Of a stretch of DNA of 64,000 bases, positions 38,134 through 49,452 are shown piece by piece. The notes under the pieces are model-generated. The model saw only the letters and a list, made by a program, of their open reading frames with translations. It was not told the origin of the DNA and made no database searches. The position numbers and the translations under genes were made by a program. Within the stretch, counting starts at the first letter, position 1; every line of letters begins with the position of its first letter. Source of the stretch: Apiosordaria backusii (taxonomy: Eukaryota > Ascomycota > Sordariomycetes > Sordariales > Lasiosphaeriaceae); NCBI GenBank assembly GCA_030549205.1, contig JAUKTV010000001.1, positions 1,488,001-1,552,000 of the forward strand, in the 5' to 3' direction.

Positions 38134-38160
38134 CAGCCAGGCGACCTGGTCGCCTGGCTG
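38134..38160. repeat. Perfect inverted repeat, 13-bp arms
   Basis: Arms CAGCCAGGCGACC and GGTCGCCTGGCTG are exact reverse complements separated by one T. It could extrude as a cruciform, fold as a hairpin in RNA, or be a symmetric protein site. It lies in non-coding DNA about 0.9 kb beyond the 3' end of the TMEM115-like gene. Confidence 0.85.
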
Positions 38161-39046
38161 CCGGCCAAACGGACCTAGAGGCTCAACTTACACCTGGGTC
38201 AGCTAAGTAAAGGAACACAGGCCATGATGTCAGTGGCCGCTAGGTCAAGTAGGCCCGCCAGCGGGAGATCTGACATGGTTTGATGGTTGGCCTTACTTAC
38301 AAGCTACCTTGGGTTCACAAGTTATTAGGTCAGCCATCACAGTCTATCAGGATGTCTTAATGTCGATAGTAATGCATGCTACGACGGGGGTTTGAATCTT
38401 TTTTGACTCCCGCAGAGAAACCCCCCCCCCTCTCCCCCTTCCCCACCCTATCCTCGTTACTATTCATACGAGTACATCCTTGACAGAGCTTCGAATGTGA
38501 ATCGACGTGATCATCAAGGCCGTGTCTCTGCCATTCAAAACTAGATCTTGAAAGGAGGCCGCTGAGTAGAATTTCTCTCATATATCACTGCTCGACATGA
38601 ACATAACTCCTTTTCTGTTCATCATTACCCTTTTTTGTCCTCCGTGGCGGCTTCTTTGAACTGTGTAACCATGAAGACCGAGTGGCACACCGAGTAACAC
38701 CTAAACTCTAGAGAGGAGACTGCAGTCCAGCAACAGCGTATAGTACAGTTATCCCTCCATTTTATATGAATAACAACTGCTAAACTGACAAGGTATTTCC
38801 TCCACCCCACCCTCCTTGACCCAATTCCCGTCTTTGATATAAACTCCAACTCCATGAACCATGAAAATCTTGTTCGCTCCCTTGGCTACCGATAAATGTG
38901 GATAATAAATTAGGGGGTAGTAATCATTCATAAAGACGTTTCCAACCTCCTTTTGTCTCCATCTTTCTTTCTCTCTTCCTTCCTTCTCCCCTGGCTCCAC
39001 ACCCTCTCCAACTTAAACCTGCGTATTTGTCTTCCGCTGATCATAT

Positions 39047-40233
39047 TTATTTGTGATCATCTCCATCAGGGTTATAACTCGTCTCCCCCAACATCTCCCC
39101 ACCACTCTGCACCGTCATTGTTTTTTGCGCTCCAGCCTGTGGCTGGCTCTGCACCGTTGGGCCGGTGGCCGAAGGAATAGGGGGCGCAACGGCTGGCGGA
39201 GGCGGCGCACTCGACGCCCTAGCAGCCGCATTCGCAGTGGCTGCATGTAGACGCTGATCAAGCGCCTTCAGCGCCAGAGCTCTCCTCCTTTCGGCCTCGG
39301 CGCGAGCACTACCCGGCACACCCCGCTGGGAGAAGTTGTGGTGGTGATGATCTCCCCGGGCGGCTGATACGTCTGCGGCGCTGAAGGGTGTGCAAAGGCG
39401 CATAGCAACGAGGACGTTGAACACCTGGTCTGAAATACTCGACACGAGAGGTCGGGCGGGTCCAGGGAAGAACTGGGCAAAGGCAAAGGTTTCGCTAGCG
39501 TCACCACGAAGGTGGGCGGGTTGCGAGGCATCGAGATCGGGGAAGACGGGTTTGTAGAAGCGGAGGTAGGTCCAGCTCACGATGAGGCCGTAGATCGCGA
39601 GGAGGAATGAAGCAGCGGTGAGCATCGGGGTGAGGCAGAGGAGCGTGACGAGGCCGATGTAGAGGAGTGGGAATCGAGGGACACGCAGGGAGAGGATGCC
39701 TCTGAAAAGAGTTACCGTATGCGCGGGGACGAGCTGGCTGAAGGCGACGAGGAAGGAGATTTGAATGGAGATGGTGCCGGCGATGGTCATCATCCTGTTT
39801 AGAGGTGGTTAGTCTTGGATATGCGCTTCTGTACATCAGCTCAAACAGCAACATACGTCCATCCCTCGTTCCTTGTCAGGGCAAAGAAGAAGATTGTGGT
39901 AGCAAAGACCAAGGCATTTGGCACAAGCGAAACGATGAGCAGGAATTTGGCGAGCTCCCGGCCTGACCAGGCACGCTCGAGGTAGCGGCCGCCATGGTAT
40001 AGTGTGAAGGAGGCAATGCTCAGGGTGAAGATGTTGCTCTCGACCAGTGTCGTCGTCAAAAAGGTCCAGGGGTAGACCAGCGATAGTTGTGGGATCAGGT
40101 TTAGATATGGGATAACGATTTCAGAGTTGGCGGTCCATTGCCGGTATCGTATAGCGGCGCTCAGTACTGACTGGACGAACAGCACAACGAGGCAGATGCG
40201 CGTTACTGGCGGGATGTTTATTCGGGGCGGCAT
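39047..40233 (-). CDS. TMEM115-like multi-pass Golgi membrane protein (DUF1751)
   Basis: Rhomboid-related multi-pass protein of the TMEM115 family; the human relative is a Golgi protein affecting retrograde transport. Exons 40233-39857 and 39794-39047 on the minus strand give 374 residues. Hydrophobic helices occur at about residues 11-28, 45-66, 95-118 and in exon 2 (TIAGTISIQISFLVAFSQL, LLYIGLVTLLCLTPML, ASFLLAIYGLIVSWTYL). Family features include YPWTFLTTTLVE near residue 54, YHGGRYLERAWSGRELAKF and the FYKPVFPDL segment after the last helix, followed by GDASETFAFAQFFP. The last ~110 residues are Ala/Pro/Gln-rich and probably cytosolic. No Ser-His protease pair of active rhomboids was seen, so it is not called a protease. 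Confidence 0.88.
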
Positions 40234-43199
40234 GGTGGGCGTTGACCTTGGGACTTTTTTTTTTTTTTTTGATCCGACGGCTTGTCTAAGGTGGTGCTCC
40301 TATCGCGCTTTCGTGTCTTGACGTCGGGCCCTCTCGTTTGCCGGAGTTTTCCCAGGCTTGGGTGGGCTGCAACGGAGGTTCATGCCTCAGGCGCCCAGGC
40401 TGCCGCTACTGCCAGGGTTGTCAGGGTTGGCAGGGTTCGCCCGCCCGAACACAACGCGAGGACCCAGGTTGTTTCATGCAGGCCCCTGCACAAAGAAGGA
40501 GTGGGGACGGACGACATCTGAGATTGCGCACGAGCCATCTCTCAGTCCTCCACGCCATCTCATCTCGGGCGGCACGAGCGGTCAAGCCAAAGGAATCTGG
40601 AAGGTCGGAGGTCAAGCCCAACATGATTTCTATCATTTCCTCCCCAATGCCGAGAACGGGCATTTCAAAGTCATTATCAGAAGTCGGATATCGTTTGGTG
40701 GCATCTGCAGGGCTTGCGACACCACACACACGAACCCACATCAATGCCCCGCTCCGCAGATCGTACGCCACCTCGGTCGAAGACGTCCGTTGCATCAATA
40801 AATGAACACTGCTTTTGTACCTTGTGCCACTCTGATGTCGAATGAAGCTTGACAAACGAGTATCCTATTCGAAGGTTTCGTTGGGCCATAAACAACGCAT
40901 TTATATCGGTGTTAATCTTATGTACACACATTCCGGTTACCACTAAAAACACAGAGAGTCCGAGAGACTCGCAGGACGGATAAGGCGGGGCGTGATGGGG
41001 GTCACTGGGGAGCCTCCTCTCGGCCCCGTTGAAGCCGGTTGCAGTCCAACTTGCACTTGGTGCCTTTTTGTCTCTTGTTGCTACCACTGGGCGACGGACA
41101 CAGCTCGATCTTCTTTTTGGCAGCTCAAGCCGCCCCCAAGGTTTCATTTTGAATTTTGAGCCCGCCTCTTCAGGCTCGCTGTACACTATGTCGAGATACC
41201 TGTCTCAGATAGAAGGAGGTGGTGGGAGGTCCAGTACTGGTACCTTCCCAAAAGCATCCGGCACCATAGAAAACCCATGTCACGATGCAACGATGAGGTC
41301 CAATCAGCATTCCCCGCACAGCAAGATCAAAAACCCCGGATCATGGACCCCGGCTCTGCCCAGAACACCACGACACACTGCTTCTGCCCGATTTTGGTTG
41401 GTCAGGATTCCGGAAGGCCCGTTGCTGATTGTTCTTTGAACCGCCATTTTCTCCCCTCTGCTTTTGTTGGATGATTACCAGTAGGTGCCACGATGCCACA
41501 AGAATTGCTCACTCCTCCGGAGTAGGATACATAGGCAGGGTACGTACTACACGCTCACTTTCACTGTTGATCATCCTGCCAGCCCTGGTGGGCTTGGATT
41601 GATTGCCTGCAGCAACCACCACTCGACTTGTCCACGCCGCCGATCTGCATTGGGTCCTTGGAACATGAACAGTGTTCAGTGCCGTCCACAGCAGGGCCAG
41701 AGCGCCAGGGGCCGTATTTCACGGTCGGCCACATCATTCTTGTGCCACACAAAAGAAGCGCAACACAACGGCCTGCAGAGCCTAATTAGGAGCTTGTGCA
41801 TCGAAGAAGGGCGGTACCAAGGCCTCCGTTTGGGAGAGGAGGGGGGCCATGCCCGAAGTTCACAACGATGATGACGGGATGTGTCAAATGGCGCTGGCCG
41901 ACCGTAGATTGGAACATTGGGTGGTGGATGAATTGATTGGTCTCGGCAAACCACCACGTTCCGATTAATTGCAGTACCTCCCTCCCGCTCACCTTTCCCT
42001 TCTCTCCGAATCATGCAAGCAAGATGGCATCAGATCTGGCCAAGTCAAGTGTCGATTTGAATGGATGGCCGTGCTGGACGAGCTGAGCTGAGGTGGGCTT
42101 TGTTGGTCCAGGGACAAGATGTCATGTACTTCGTACCGTTCCGTAAAACTGTATTCCGCAGCCGGCGTCAACCTAGCCACCCACGGTAATGTCGGTATTG
42201 GTGTGGGTTCAATCCGAAGAACGGGTTTCGGTCGCACGCTTGCGCGAGGCCAGGAAAGCCCTGCGACATTATTCACCGTGTGTATCATTTCGTCCCAAGG
42301 GCACTTCCAAGCTCTTTGTGTGCGAGACTCGCAGGCCAGCTGGCGACACACACTTTCCTCCTCTCTAAACATGCTTAATTGTTTGCCATCACCAACAGTG
42401 CTGTTCGCGTGGGAGTCCTGGATAGGCCCTACGCGGGGCAAGGGCATAAAAAAGCGGTCTCACTCGCTCAACAGGGCGATGGCGTGCAGCAGAGGTCAGA
42501 CTTGCAGAAGCTTACCATCTGGAGAAACCCACTTTGTAGCTTCAGGACCGCCTGTCACAAACAAGCTGGAGGTGCTGAATTCAAACTTAAAACCAAACCA
42601 CCGCCAGTCTGAGCGTCTGCAGTACGGCGACAGCATGTCATGGGTGTCTGTGAGCTCATCAGGTCATGGAGTTCGTAAAAGACAGCCTCTCAGAATATAT
42701 CAGAAACGTCTAGTCGCATCGGAGCTTTTTGTCTCGATGTGATGTGGCTCATTCATTGTTCATGATCAGGCAGGGCATTTTAAGTGACGGTACATACGTA
42801 TGAGGTAGGTGGGAAAGGTACAAGTTGGCGGGCGTGGTGAGGTTGCTGCTCCCATTTTTGGCTTAGCGTCCGGGATGCGGTTTTAGTCGCTCGCCTAATA
42901 ACAAGCGGCAGGGACCACTTGGCCGGTGGGAACCCACACCTCATTGGGCAAACCCGCACTGGGATTCTGGGTCGCTGGGGCCATCGCTGGCCCGAACGCT
43001 TGCAACCTCCAAATCTCAACCTTGCGCTTTCGAGGTCCCTTTTCATCCTTCATCACCAACAGAAGCCAAAACCTTAATCGCCCTGTCAACAGCTCGCCGA
43101 CGGACCAAATTGGACATCATTACCCTCACCACCTGCGCTGGAAATTGAGATTGGAAATCCCGCAACTCTGGCCACGTTTTCGCCCTCGGTGCTCTGACA
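40234..43199. other. Intergenic region with divergent promoters for TMEM115-like and Sif2-like genes
   Basis: Nearly 3 kb between two divergent genes. A T12 run near 40257-40269 sits just upstream of the TMEM115-like start. Frames of 100-200 codons occur on both strands but are Arg/Ser/Pro-rich, overlap each other and lack domain features. No RNA gene recognised. Confidence 0.55.
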
Positions 43200-45418
43200 A
43201 TGAAGGAATTACTGGACACGGACCGTGTCAACTATCTCATCTGGAGGTTCGTTGTTTTTGCCCGCCCATTCAACCCAAAGCACCGGGCTCCCTGGCGAGG
43301 GCGCTGCAGTCGCTGACTTTTTGAAATCTAGATACCTGTTGGAATCAAGTATGTGAATTGCTCACCAGGACATCTCAAGCTCACCCCGCCAGCTCTCACG
43401 TTTCACGCGTTAGACAAGAAGTTGTGAGGCAGCAAGACGCAGTGAACTGACTTCAGCCAGATTATCGAGAAACCGCCGCCAAGCTGCAAAAGGAGTGGCG
43501 GATCCAAACACCCCACAAGCACTTTGAGTTTGCTCAGCATGTCAAGACGTATGCATTGGTAAATCTCCTTAACAAGGGCCTTCAGTTTGAAACGTTTGAG
43601 AGGCAGTTTGCTGAGCAAAAGGTATGGTGGCCCGATTTCCTTGTGTTGTGAAATTGACTCGACCCGTGGGCTGGCGCACCCCATTCCTGTCGGGGCTGCT
43701 TCCCGGCATGGAATTGGCGGGTGGTGCAGGTTCCAGGGGCGGTAGTGCCGGGGTAACTGACAATTTTCTTGCAGGCGCCTCGTGATGTGCCGGCAACGGC
43801 CGAGGCGACACCGCGTGGGGTGTTTGGGCCGCTCAAGTTCCAGCCCGAGATGATGGAGGAGGAGGACGACGACGAGGAAGAGGAATCAGAGCAGGATGCA
43901 GAGTACGATGAAGAGATTGACAACCCGAGAAAGCGCGCAGTCGACCGGCATCTCGCCATGTCGCATGGGTCGCCCGCTAAGCGGCAGAGACTGAGCAACG
44001 GCTACGACAACGGGGCGGATTCAGCCACGACCCCCATGGAAATTGACCACCACCACGGCGCGGATAACAACCACGCCTACCCGTCACCTCTGGAGGGCGA
44101 GCAGGCCGCATCACCGCTGCCGCACACCGAGGGCCCGTCGCGCGGCACACAGGTCGACAAGACACAGGATCTCACGCATGACACGGTGTTTCTACGACTC
44201 GGCGCCGACGATTCCACAGAAGCTAGGGAAAACCCTATCGTGCTCATCAGCAAGTGGAACCCCAAAGATCCGTCAATCTTGGCGACTGGCGGGACCGATG
44301 CGCTAGCCCGCATTTGGACACTCCCGCGTGGAGCCGCCCCAGACGCCGCCCTGCCAGATCACGTGGACACCGCCCCTCGTTACCTGCATCTTGGAGATGA
44401 CCTCCCTGGTGATTCGACCGTCATCTCCATGGCCTGGAGTTCCAATGGCGCCCTCATTGCTCTCGGGATTGAGATAGGCAACAAGTCCCGTCTCGGAGTT
44501 TGGGCTGCTGACGGCACCAATGCCTACCGCTTTGAAGGTCTCGACTCACCTATCACGAATCTATGCTGGAGTCCTCATGACAACTTCCTCCTCGCCATCT
44601 CGCCCGACTTGACCAATGGCCTGGAAAATCCCGGGACTCTGATCCAGGTTTCATCCCCGTCGATGGTGAACCCGATCTCTCACATTCTCAACTATGACCT
44701 TCACAGTTACCCCGTCGATGCCACATGGATCGGCGAAAGTTCTTTTGTTCTCTGTGGCCAGGGCTTGTTGACTGCTTTCCGATGCACCGACAAGGAGGTT
44801 GTTCAGAGCAAAGAGTTCGAAACACGCAAGGACGAGCGATTTCAGTTCGTCAAGTTCGATTGGCGCTCTAGCCTTGTGGCAACTGGCAGCGAAGCGGGCT
44901 TTATTGATGTGAGTTTCGATCCTAAATATTTGAAGAGTTGCGTGTACTGACTTCTGACTGTTTAGATATGGGATGAGTCTAGTAGGCGGCGCTCGATTCA
45001 GGCCCACGACGGTGCTATTACCGCTATGCAGTGGCAGCCGCTGCAAGCGGACCCTGTTGAGGGGGAAAGGTTATTGGTGTCTTGCGGCGTAGATGGCACC
45101 ATCTTGGTCTGGAACGTGCTCAGCCAGGACCCCAGACCCAAGTACTCGATCAACTTGGATTCACCTCTGGCAGCAAACAGTCTCGCCATCAGCCCCGACG
45201 GATCGCATATCGCCGTGGCGACACACGACAGAATCTTGATTTGGAAGCTTGGCGAGCATCAAGTCCCCAAAGCTGGCTGGATCCCGCAATCTGGTTGGCA
45301 GACACCCAAGACAGGGTCCGACTCGGGCGATTCCCTGCCATTCTTGGAATGGGACTGCGAGGGGCGGAGACTGGTTCATGGGATGGATAGCCGGCTCGCC
45401 CTCATCAACTTTCGGTAA
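43200..45418 (+). CDS. LisH and WD40 repeat protein, Sif2/TBL1 family (Set3 complex subunit)
   Basis: Predicted subunit of the Set3/Hos2 histone-deacetylase complex (yeast Sif2, animal TBL1). Exons are 43200-43246, 43332-43348 (17 nt), 43461-43621, 43775-44908 and 44966-45418, giving 603 residues. The first three exons encode a LisH motif at about residues 4-37 (LLDTDRVNYLIWRYLLESNY then RETAAKLQKEW). Exon 4 starts with an acidic stretch (EEEDDDEEEESEQDAE) and basic clusters NPRKRAV and PAKRQRL that look like nuclear signals. WD40 blades run from about residue 225 to the end (VLISKWNPKDPSILATGGTD; LIALGIEIGNKSRLGVW; LLVSCGVDGTILVW). The first donor is GTTCGT, weaker than consensus, but a CTGAC branch point before the acceptor and frame agreement support it. 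The 17-nt exon is needed to complete LisH. The exact complex is inferred from architecture. Confidence 0.92.
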
Positions 45419-46795
45419 CAGTTCGCTCCTGGATGAACGAATATTCTAACGAAACACGGCCCACTGTTCTGAGTGAACGGCGCCGCCCCAGCTCCACAGG
45501 TGGCTGGGGCGTTGAGATGTGTGCCGGACGGGTTGGCCGACATCTATTGTGAGGTTTCAAGGGTCGTACACGGCGATCACAACCGATAAGGTATCCTCAG
45601 GGCTCATGTTTGCCCTAGGATGGGGGTTGGGTAGCCCCTTTTTGGTGAACTTTCTTCTTCGACATGGCGCCTTCAAGGAGCTTCGCCAGCACTGTACGAT
45701 TCTACCGGATGTTCGGAACGAAGCAGCCTATTCGAATCGGGTTACACAGCCATCGGCCTTGTTTTAACTTGACCTGGGGGGTGCGTAAGGGCTTAGGGAT
45801 CACCGGCATATCGAGGTGATGCTCACGACTGCTCCGCTCAGCTCCATATGTACGATCAACACTCAGCCGCTGGTCTCAACAATCGGGATTGGTTCGTGCC
45901 CAGTTCGGTTCCTGGTGAATACGCATACCTCGCCCACATGCCGTGCCCACGACTAAACAAGCGCCGGGCCGAGGAGCAAGGTCAACAACTCGAATTATGT
46001 GCTTTCGTCCACTCTCGGCTTGGTTTACCAGCGGGAGCCTTAGGCTCAATATTCCCCGCGCAAGTTACTGGCCAGACAGTTGAAGACTCACCGGGCCCCT
46101 AATGGGAAATAGAAGCGGGAACATGGAGCCGACATGAGAGGGAAAACAGGAAACATGCGAAGACTGCCAGTATACGGCGGCAGACAAGGTGTTAGACTAA
46201 AAGTATGGAATGAACTGGCAAAAACAAAGGCATACCTTTTGGAAGCAAAAGTTGGGGATGCATACATGGAACGATATTGAATACTGGAGCAACGGGAATG
46301 ACTTGGTTTAGAGCGTGGTTTTGTCTAGTCAACTTTGGGAGCTTTATGACGACAAAAGTCGAGCGATGCTTTTTCTTTGTCGTATTTTACAGAGTATGCT
46401 ATCTTGGGGTAGCTTACCTAGCATTTAGCAGACATTTGATGATAGATATTCGAACAATGCGATGTTTTATTCAGTTTTAGCTTTGAGATGCTGTGCTCCC
46501 CCTGGAAAGTTGTATGGTTCAACACAAGCCTGGAAGTATTCAAACGGAGATAAGCCGGCGTGATCCTTCCGTAAGCTTAGACAGCCGCTCCTTCGGTGTC
46601 ACTATGATATCTAAGCAAGACTTACGCGGAGATTGGGTCGATCCGACATGCGTATGTTGGTTGTAGACCGTATTCCCTCATCTATGAGGTACATACATAT
46701 TCGAACACCTGCTCCAATATAGTCTGACTTGTACGTTCTCTCTCTATCCGTGTCTGCCGTCCTTGGATAAGTATCACCATTTCAACAACCCAAAT
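45419..46795. other. Intergenic region after the Sif2-like gene
   Basis: About 1.4 kb. The left part is the Sif2-like 3' flank; 46100-46795 is A+T-richer and should contain the promoter of the GFA-domain gene. Short frames only; nothing recognised. Confidence 0.55.
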
Positions 46796-47535
46796 ATGAC
46801 GACCCCAGCAACCGAGGAAACACACTCAAACAAGAATGAAGTGCTCAATGAAGAGACCACCTACCCCTGTTCCTGCCACTGTGGCTCCATCACCTTCACG
46901 GCTACGCTCTCCCCTCCGCTGCCCGAGCAACAAGTGATCGAGTGCAACTGCTCGATCTGCCGTAGGGCTGGGTATCTCCTCGTGTGTATGTACGTCTCCT
47001 TCCCATCCAGGCCCCCTCATCCCCCTTTTTCAGCAAATTCCCATTTTATCGTTTTCTAAACTGCCTTGTTTTGCTACCTCCCATGTGCCATTTCATTTCT
47101 TCCCCCTATTACCTCAGTTTTTATCTATGTATTTACCCACATAACGGGGCAACAGCCCCCAACCCGTAACGCAAACCCCGAACTGTGTTTGATCTAATTT
47201 GACATCGTTGAAAAGTCACCCCCAAGAACAACGTCAAATTCCAGAATGACAGCCAAACCCGCCTCTCAAAGTACCGCTTCAACAGCAAGCAAGTCGACCA
47301 CCTCTTTTGCGGGTACTGCGGCTCCAGCCTAGGGATTGATTTCCGTGATTTTCGTCAGGGGGGGTACGGGATCAGTGTGAGGGCTTTTGATAATGTTGAT
47401 TTGGACAAATTGACATATCAAAAGAAGGATGGGAAGGCGGTGATCCCTCCGTATAGTGATTTATCGGGTGTGCAGTGGGGGTTGGACAACGCCGAGAAAG
47501 AGGTCAAGGTCAACAACCAAGCTGAAGGGATCTGA
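46796..47535 (+). CDS. GFA/CENP-V-type zinc-binding protein
   Basis: Small cytosolic zinc protein of the glutathione-dependent formaldehyde-activating (GFA/Mss4-like) fold; most fungal members have no proven reaction. Exons 46796-46985 and 47216-47535 give 169 residues. Metal-binding cysteines are visible as CSCHCGS, ECNCSICRR and FCGYCGSS, in the order and spacing typical of the family, with GYLLV before the intron and FTPKNNVKFQND after it. The C-terminal part (GYGISVRAFDNVDLDKL) matches the usual beta strand and loop. The ATG at 46796 is preferred; no upstream in-frame ATG is needed. The intron is long for this window (230 nt), and its acceptor is AAG rather than CAG, so the 5' edge of exon 2 is the least certain point. 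Convergent with the dehydrogenase gene; the stops are 142 nt apart. Confidence 0.85.
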
Positions 47536-47677
47536 GGGGGGCGAGTGGGTTGGTTGACAGAAAAAACATATTTTGCTCGCTTTGCTCATACAAATACACC
47601 TCCAACTTCCCAACACATGACATATGTACAAGATCTGTTATTACATCTCCCCTCGCGAACCAGCCGCTCCATCTTGT

Positions 47678-48823
47678 CTAAAAAGCCTTAACACCCCCCT
47701 TCTTCACCCCCTGCCTCCCCACAAAGTCCTTCATCCCCCTATCCACCCCCGCCAACCCCCTCACCACACTCTGCACCCCCGCCGGAAGCACATTAAACCA
47801 ATCCACCCACCTAGCATAAAGCGGCATCCCGATGCTCGCATTCTGCCCGTTATCAATCACTTTGATCACCTCCTTGGCCACATCCACCGGTTCCACCACC
47901 GGAGCAAGAAACGCGTTGGGGGTCTTGACCCCGTAGAAAAGCGGCGTGGAAAGCTGTCCTGGGGTGACAAGCACAGTCCGGATTTCAGGGTGGGATTGTT
48001 TAAGCTCTGCAGTCAAAGACTTGTGGAGGGCGGTGACGCCGGCTTTGGCGGCGGCGTAATCTGTCAATTGGGCGGCGCCGAGGGTGCCAATAACGGAGGA
48101 GATGGTCACGATGGTGCCGCCGGACTCGGAGCGGGTCATGCCAGGGAGGAAGGTTTTGATGGTGTAAAAGTGGGAGAGGAGGTTGGTGGTGAGGGAGCGG
48201 TCGATTTCGGGGAGGGAGAGTGAGAGGAGGGGCTTTCCGAGGACGATGGCTGCGTTGTTGATTAGGATTGTTGGGGGGCCGAGCTGGGCACGGGGTGTTA
48301 GTTTGGGGGGTTATATAGGGGGGAACAGATAGGGGGGGAGGGGACATACCTCTCGTTCAATCTTTTCAGCAACCTTTGCGATCTGGTCCTTGTCGCTTAC
48401 GTCGCACTTGTAGTAGGTCACTCCCCTCGCTTCTCCATTCTCCATTTCCTCCACGTCCAAGACAGCGACTGTTGCGCCCCTCATGCCGTACACTTCGGCG
48501 ATTAGGAGCCCCAAGCCGGAAGCCCCGCCGGTAATGACGATGACCTCCTCGCTGAGGTCAACCTCGCGGGGAAGGCCAAAGGCGAGGCGGTCGTTGATCA
48601 CGCCTGCGATCCACATGAGGGTAATGAGGCCGGCCCAGGCGAAGGAGACGAGCATGGGGGGCGCGTCCCAGTGCATGTTTTGGGCGCGGAAGCAGAGCGG
48701 GATGATCCAGGCGATAAAGGGGTGGAAAAAGGTGGTTTTGAAGACTTTGACGATGAGGTCGATGGAGAGGGGGGCGAACCAGCTGTCCCCTCGGGAGGGG
48801 TGGCCGTGGTATGGGGAGGGCAT
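47678..48823 (-). CDS. Membrane-anchored short-chain dehydrogenase/reductase
   Basis: NAD(P)-dependent oxidoreductase of the classical SDR family, similar in layout to retinol and 17-beta-hydroxysteroid dehydrogenases; substrate unknown. Exons 48823-48350 and 48283-47678 on the minus strand give 359 residues. Two hydrophobic N-terminal stretches (about 22-46 and 57-76) suggest ER or lipid-droplet membrane attachment. Cofactor motif TGGASGLG is at 98-105, and Asp123 at the end of the next strand favours NAD. NNAA is near 167-170, the catalytic Ser is near 220-221 (TISSV), and YAAAK places Tyr234 and Lys238. The P-G motif after the active site (VTPGQLSTPLF) is intact, so the enzyme looks complete and active. 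The start is the first ATG of the frame, with the membrane segment following. Its promoter region is shared with the divergent transporter. Confidence 0.92.
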
Positions 48824-49452
48824 TGTGGTGGTGGTTGAGTCTTTCGAACTGTGGTGGTGATGATTATGCTGTTGTAATAGGGGTAGAGCTTAAAGATTGC
48901 GCGCTGACTATGATTAAACTCGTGGGGGTGAAAATAATGATAACTTCTTCTTCTTCTTCTGCCAGAAAAGAATACTGAAGAAAATCTGGTACAGAGACCA
49001 ACTACAAGAAGAAGAAAAATAAGATGGGATGAAGAACAGATCTCGAGGAAGAAGCTCCGTTGTGACTTTTCTTGTGTCACGACTTGTTGGCGGCGGTGGC
49101 AGCAAGCGCACAGCTCGACGACGACGTTACGGTTGAAACGCTCGTGGTCCGTGCGTGCTACCCCTAGCTTGTTTCAATTCCATTCTTGGGATGGAATTCT
49201 GCCCCTGCCCCTGCATCGAACTTTTTCCCTGGGTGCGCACTGTGCTTGGCGGGCACCGCCGGCTCCACTTGTCACTTGTCCCGCGGTGCGGGATGGCGCC
49301 GGGTGCCGACATCACATCGACCGCTCCATTGTCATCTGTTTATTTGTGCCATCAGGGTTCTCACTACACTACTGATTGCCGCACTACATTTTGACAGTAC
49401 TCGATAAGAGTACGATGTATTTGACGATAAGGAACCTAACACAACCGCAGCA
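48824..49452. promoter_or_regulatory. Divergent promoter region of the dehydrogenase and inositol-type transporter
   Basis: 629 bp between the start codons of two divergent genes. It includes a perfect inverted repeat TCCCGC-GGT-GCGGGA at 49279-49293 holding CGG/CCG triplets of the kind read by Zn2Cys6 factors, and a GAA/CTT-rich simple stretch near 48947-49020. Co-regulation is inference from layout only. Confidence 0.45.

Larger units (their letters stand above)
30006..39046. other. Nine-kilobase gene-free region upstream of ssn6
   Basis: No convincing gene on either strand between the ssn6 start and the TMEM115-like stop. Open frames are short or of low-complexity, non-protein-like composition (for example a 228-codon frame at 30983-31669 ending in Gln/Ala/Pro/Ser repeats). 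Content seen: CAGC-type degenerate repeats at about 31530-31590; a 17-nt tandem repeat at 34171-34212; a 7-bp inverted repeat at 36136-36142/36165-36171; a CA dinucleotide run at 37577-37599; a direct repeat of about 16 nt near 37853-37886; and a perfect 27-nt inverted repeat at 38134-38160. Several stretches resemble leaders or promoters (pyrimidine-rich, TATA-like near 36251). Long non-coding transcription is possible but not shown. Confidence 0.6.

Noticed and set aside
39047..40233. Active rhomboid protease
   Set aside because: No GxSx serine motif or catalytic histidine helix was seen; the sequence matches the non-protease TMEM115 branch.
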